DNA from: Acidobacteriota bacterium | GTDB lineage: Bacteria > Acidobacteriota > Terriglobia > Acidiferrales > 2-02-FULL-67-57 | DNA length: 6,071 bases | Assembly: GCA_016189965.1 (NCBI GenBank) | Contig: JACPRL010000158.1 | Location: 1 to 6,071, forward strand | Direction: 5' to 3' | In this document: in pieces, positions 5,649 through 6,071 of the stretch | Position numbering within the stretch: the stretch's first letter is position 1 | Layout: every line of letters begins with the position of its first letter | The notes under the pieces: generated by a model | Told to the model about the DNA's origin: nothing | The model's input: only the letters and a program-made list of their open reading frames with translations | Database searches by the model: none | Made by a program: the position numbers and the translations under genes

Positions 5649-5705
5649 GTTCAGCCCAGCGGCTCCCGCCGCTGGGTACCACGGGCGGAAGCCCGTGGTC
5701 TGAAC
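5649..5705 (+). repeat. 57-nt double-hairpin palindromic repeat, copy 2
   Basis: The architecture matches 1988-2045. Outer arms are GTTCAG (5649-5654) and CTGAAC (5700-5705). Hairpin 1 is CCCAGCGGC / GCCGCTGGG (5655-5663 and 5668-5676, loop TCCC). Hairpin 2 is ACCACGGGC / GCCCGTGGT (5678-5686 and 5691-5699, loop GGAA). Hairpin 1 arms are identical to copy 1. Hairpin 2 differs from copy 1 at several bases but pairs perfectly in both, so changes on the two sides are matched. Orientation is the same as copy 1. Confidence 0.85.
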
Positions 5706-5717
5706 AGCCTTTGGTAG

Positions 5718-5761
5718 GACAGACATTCGTGCCTGCCCTGAGCGTAGTCGAAGGGTCTGTC
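5718..5761 (+). repeat. CCTGAGC-type 20-mer within a stem
   Basis: CCCTGAGCGTAGTCGAAGGG (5736-5755) differs from the copy at 4668-4687 by a single base. It is enclosed by GACAGAC (5718-5724) and GTCTGTC (5755-5761), a perfect 7-bp inverted repeat. Orientation is the same as the other copies in the window. Confidence 0.65.
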
Positions 5762-5762
5762 A

Positions 5763-5779
5763 CGGGGGCGCAGCCCCCG
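5763..5779 (+). repeat. Compact GC hairpin
   Basis: CGGGGGC-GCA-GCCCCCG is a perfect 7-bp stem with a 3-nt loop, followed by CTTTCCCTC. It could end transcription arriving from upstream, but the tail has only three consecutive T, so intrinsic termination is doubtful. It may be just another dispersed palindrome. Confidence 0.5.
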
Positions 5780-5826
5780 CTTTCCCTCGGGTGTGCTTGA
5801 ATTCGCTGCAGCTACGCCCTATGCTG

Positions 5827-5925
5827 GTGCCGTTCGAACGTTTTGAGCTTGCTGTGGATTGCACAAGGCAAGTACAGCCCTATTAAATTAAAGCACCCTC
5901 TCGGCGAAATAGGTTGGAACGGCAC
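5827..5925 (+). promoter_or_regulatory. Inverted-repeat pair bracketing the last promoter region
   Basis: GTGCCGTTCGAAC (5827-5839) and GTTGGAACGGCAC (5913-5925) are inverted copies agreeing at 12 of 13 positions. They flank the putative promoter at 5859-5886. The left arm also overlaps a perfect 10-bp palindrome, CGTTCGAACG (5831-5840). This could be a pair of operator half-sites or sites for one regulator, but no known family motif is recognised. Confidence 0.3.
5859..5886 (+). promoter_or_regulatory. Candidate promoter of the last gene
   Basis: TTGCAC (5859-5864) and TATTAA (5881-5886) are separated by 16 nt, in the only AT-richer patch of the spacer. Each matches the sigma70 hexamer at 4 of 6 bases. 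Transcription would begin near 5893, leaving about 55 nt before the GTG at 5949. Confidence 0.4.
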
Positions 5926-5948
5926 TGGCGGGCCAGCGGGAGCCGGGC

Positions 5949-6071
5949 GTGACGAACGGCGCAGCCAATCAACGCATCCGTTTGTGGGTGGCGCTGGGTC
6001 TCTTCGTCGTCGGCAGCACCAGCCTCACCTACTACGCTCACCGCTTGCAAGACCGCCTGCGGCGCGGCGCG
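5949..6071 (+). CDS. Start of an unidentified membrane protein, cut by the window edge
   Basis: The frame is open from a GTG at 5949 to the end of the window (41 codons) and has no stop. GGGAG (5938-5942) lies 6 nt upstream of the GTG, a good ribosome binding site, and the next in-frame upstream stop is at 5910-5912. The protein starts with a short polar, basic stretch (TNGAANQRIR) followed by a hydrophobic segment at about 12-30 (LWVALGLFVVGSTSLTYYA). A basic segment (HRLQDRLRRG) follows. This could be the N-terminal membrane helix of a sensor kinase or other membrane protein, but 41 residues do not allow a family call. Confidence 0.6.
   Translation, partial: MTNGAANQRIRLWVALGLFVVGSTSLTYYAHRLQDRLRRGA

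Larger units (their letters stand above)
5375..5948. other. 574-nt gene-free spacer dense in repeats and hairpins
   Basis: Several overlapping open frames exist here, but they run through palindromic repeats, lack ribosome binding sites and look like no protein. In order the spacer holds a heptamer tandem (5379-5399), a 13-mer shared with 4577 (5446-5458), two interrupted CCTGAGC-type repeats (5494-5558, 5580-5605), a double-hairpin element (5649-5705), another 20-nt repeat in a small stem (5718-5761), a GC hairpin (5763-5779), and then a less GC-rich promoter-like zone (about 5820-5900) before the last gene. Confidence 0.75.

Noticed and set aside
2975..5755. CRISPR array
   Set aside because: The repeats are irregularly spaced, partly inside a gene, variably interrupted and without uniform spacers.
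5763..5779. Intrinsic terminator
   Set aside because: The stem is strong but the following tract (CTTTCCCTC) is too poor in T to support a confident call.
5340..5800. Overlapping + strand open frames in the last spacer
   Set aside because: They run through several palindromic repeats, give Pro/Ser/Arg-rich sequence and lack start signals.

Overview
The window is GC-rich bacterial DNA. It most likely comes from an Acidobacteriota genome. That is inferred from three things: a kinase-TM-TolB-like-TPR protein whose kinase opens with the start typical of that phylum, an MreB that reads like acidobacterial MreB, and many short palindromic intergenic repeats of the 'CCTGAGCGAAGTCGAAGG' type. These repeats also occur in other soil and subsurface phyla, so the phylum call is probable, not certain. 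All genes lie on the + strand.

Layout. Positions 16-1930 hold mreB and mreC, the start of a rod-shape (elongasome) operon. The partners that usually follow (mreD, the PBP2 gene mrdA, rodA) are absent from the rest of the window. Instead a 58-nt double-hairpin repeat (1988-2045) sits about 57 nt after mreC. A good sigma70-type promoter (2107-2135) then starts a new unit: a 790-residue membrane Ser/Thr protein kinase with a TolB-like (COG5616-type) domain and TPRs (2160-4532). A 314-nt spacer with repeat debris follows, then a small membrane-anchored or secreted NTF2/SnoaL/DUF4440-like protein (4847-5374). Next is a 574-nt gene-free, repeat-packed spacer, and finally the start of an unidentified membrane protein running off the right edge (5949 onward).

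How the genes relate. MreB (cytoskeletal filament) and MreC (periplasmic scaffold) work together in lateral-wall synthesis. The kinase looks like a separate sensor or signalling protein with its own promoter; nothing here ties it to MreBC beyond adjacency. The NTF2-like protein and the last gene have no assignable role.

The most unusual content is the repeat layer. There are two copies of a double-hairpin element whose second stem differs in sequence but stays self-complementary. Several 20-nt repeat copies lie in one orientation, and some are split by a smaller palindrome. One hairpin-repeat half carries a 24-nt repeat in its loop and is translated in frame as the juxtamembrane linker of the kinase. 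No complete transposase, CRISPR array, rRNA or tRNA is visible.
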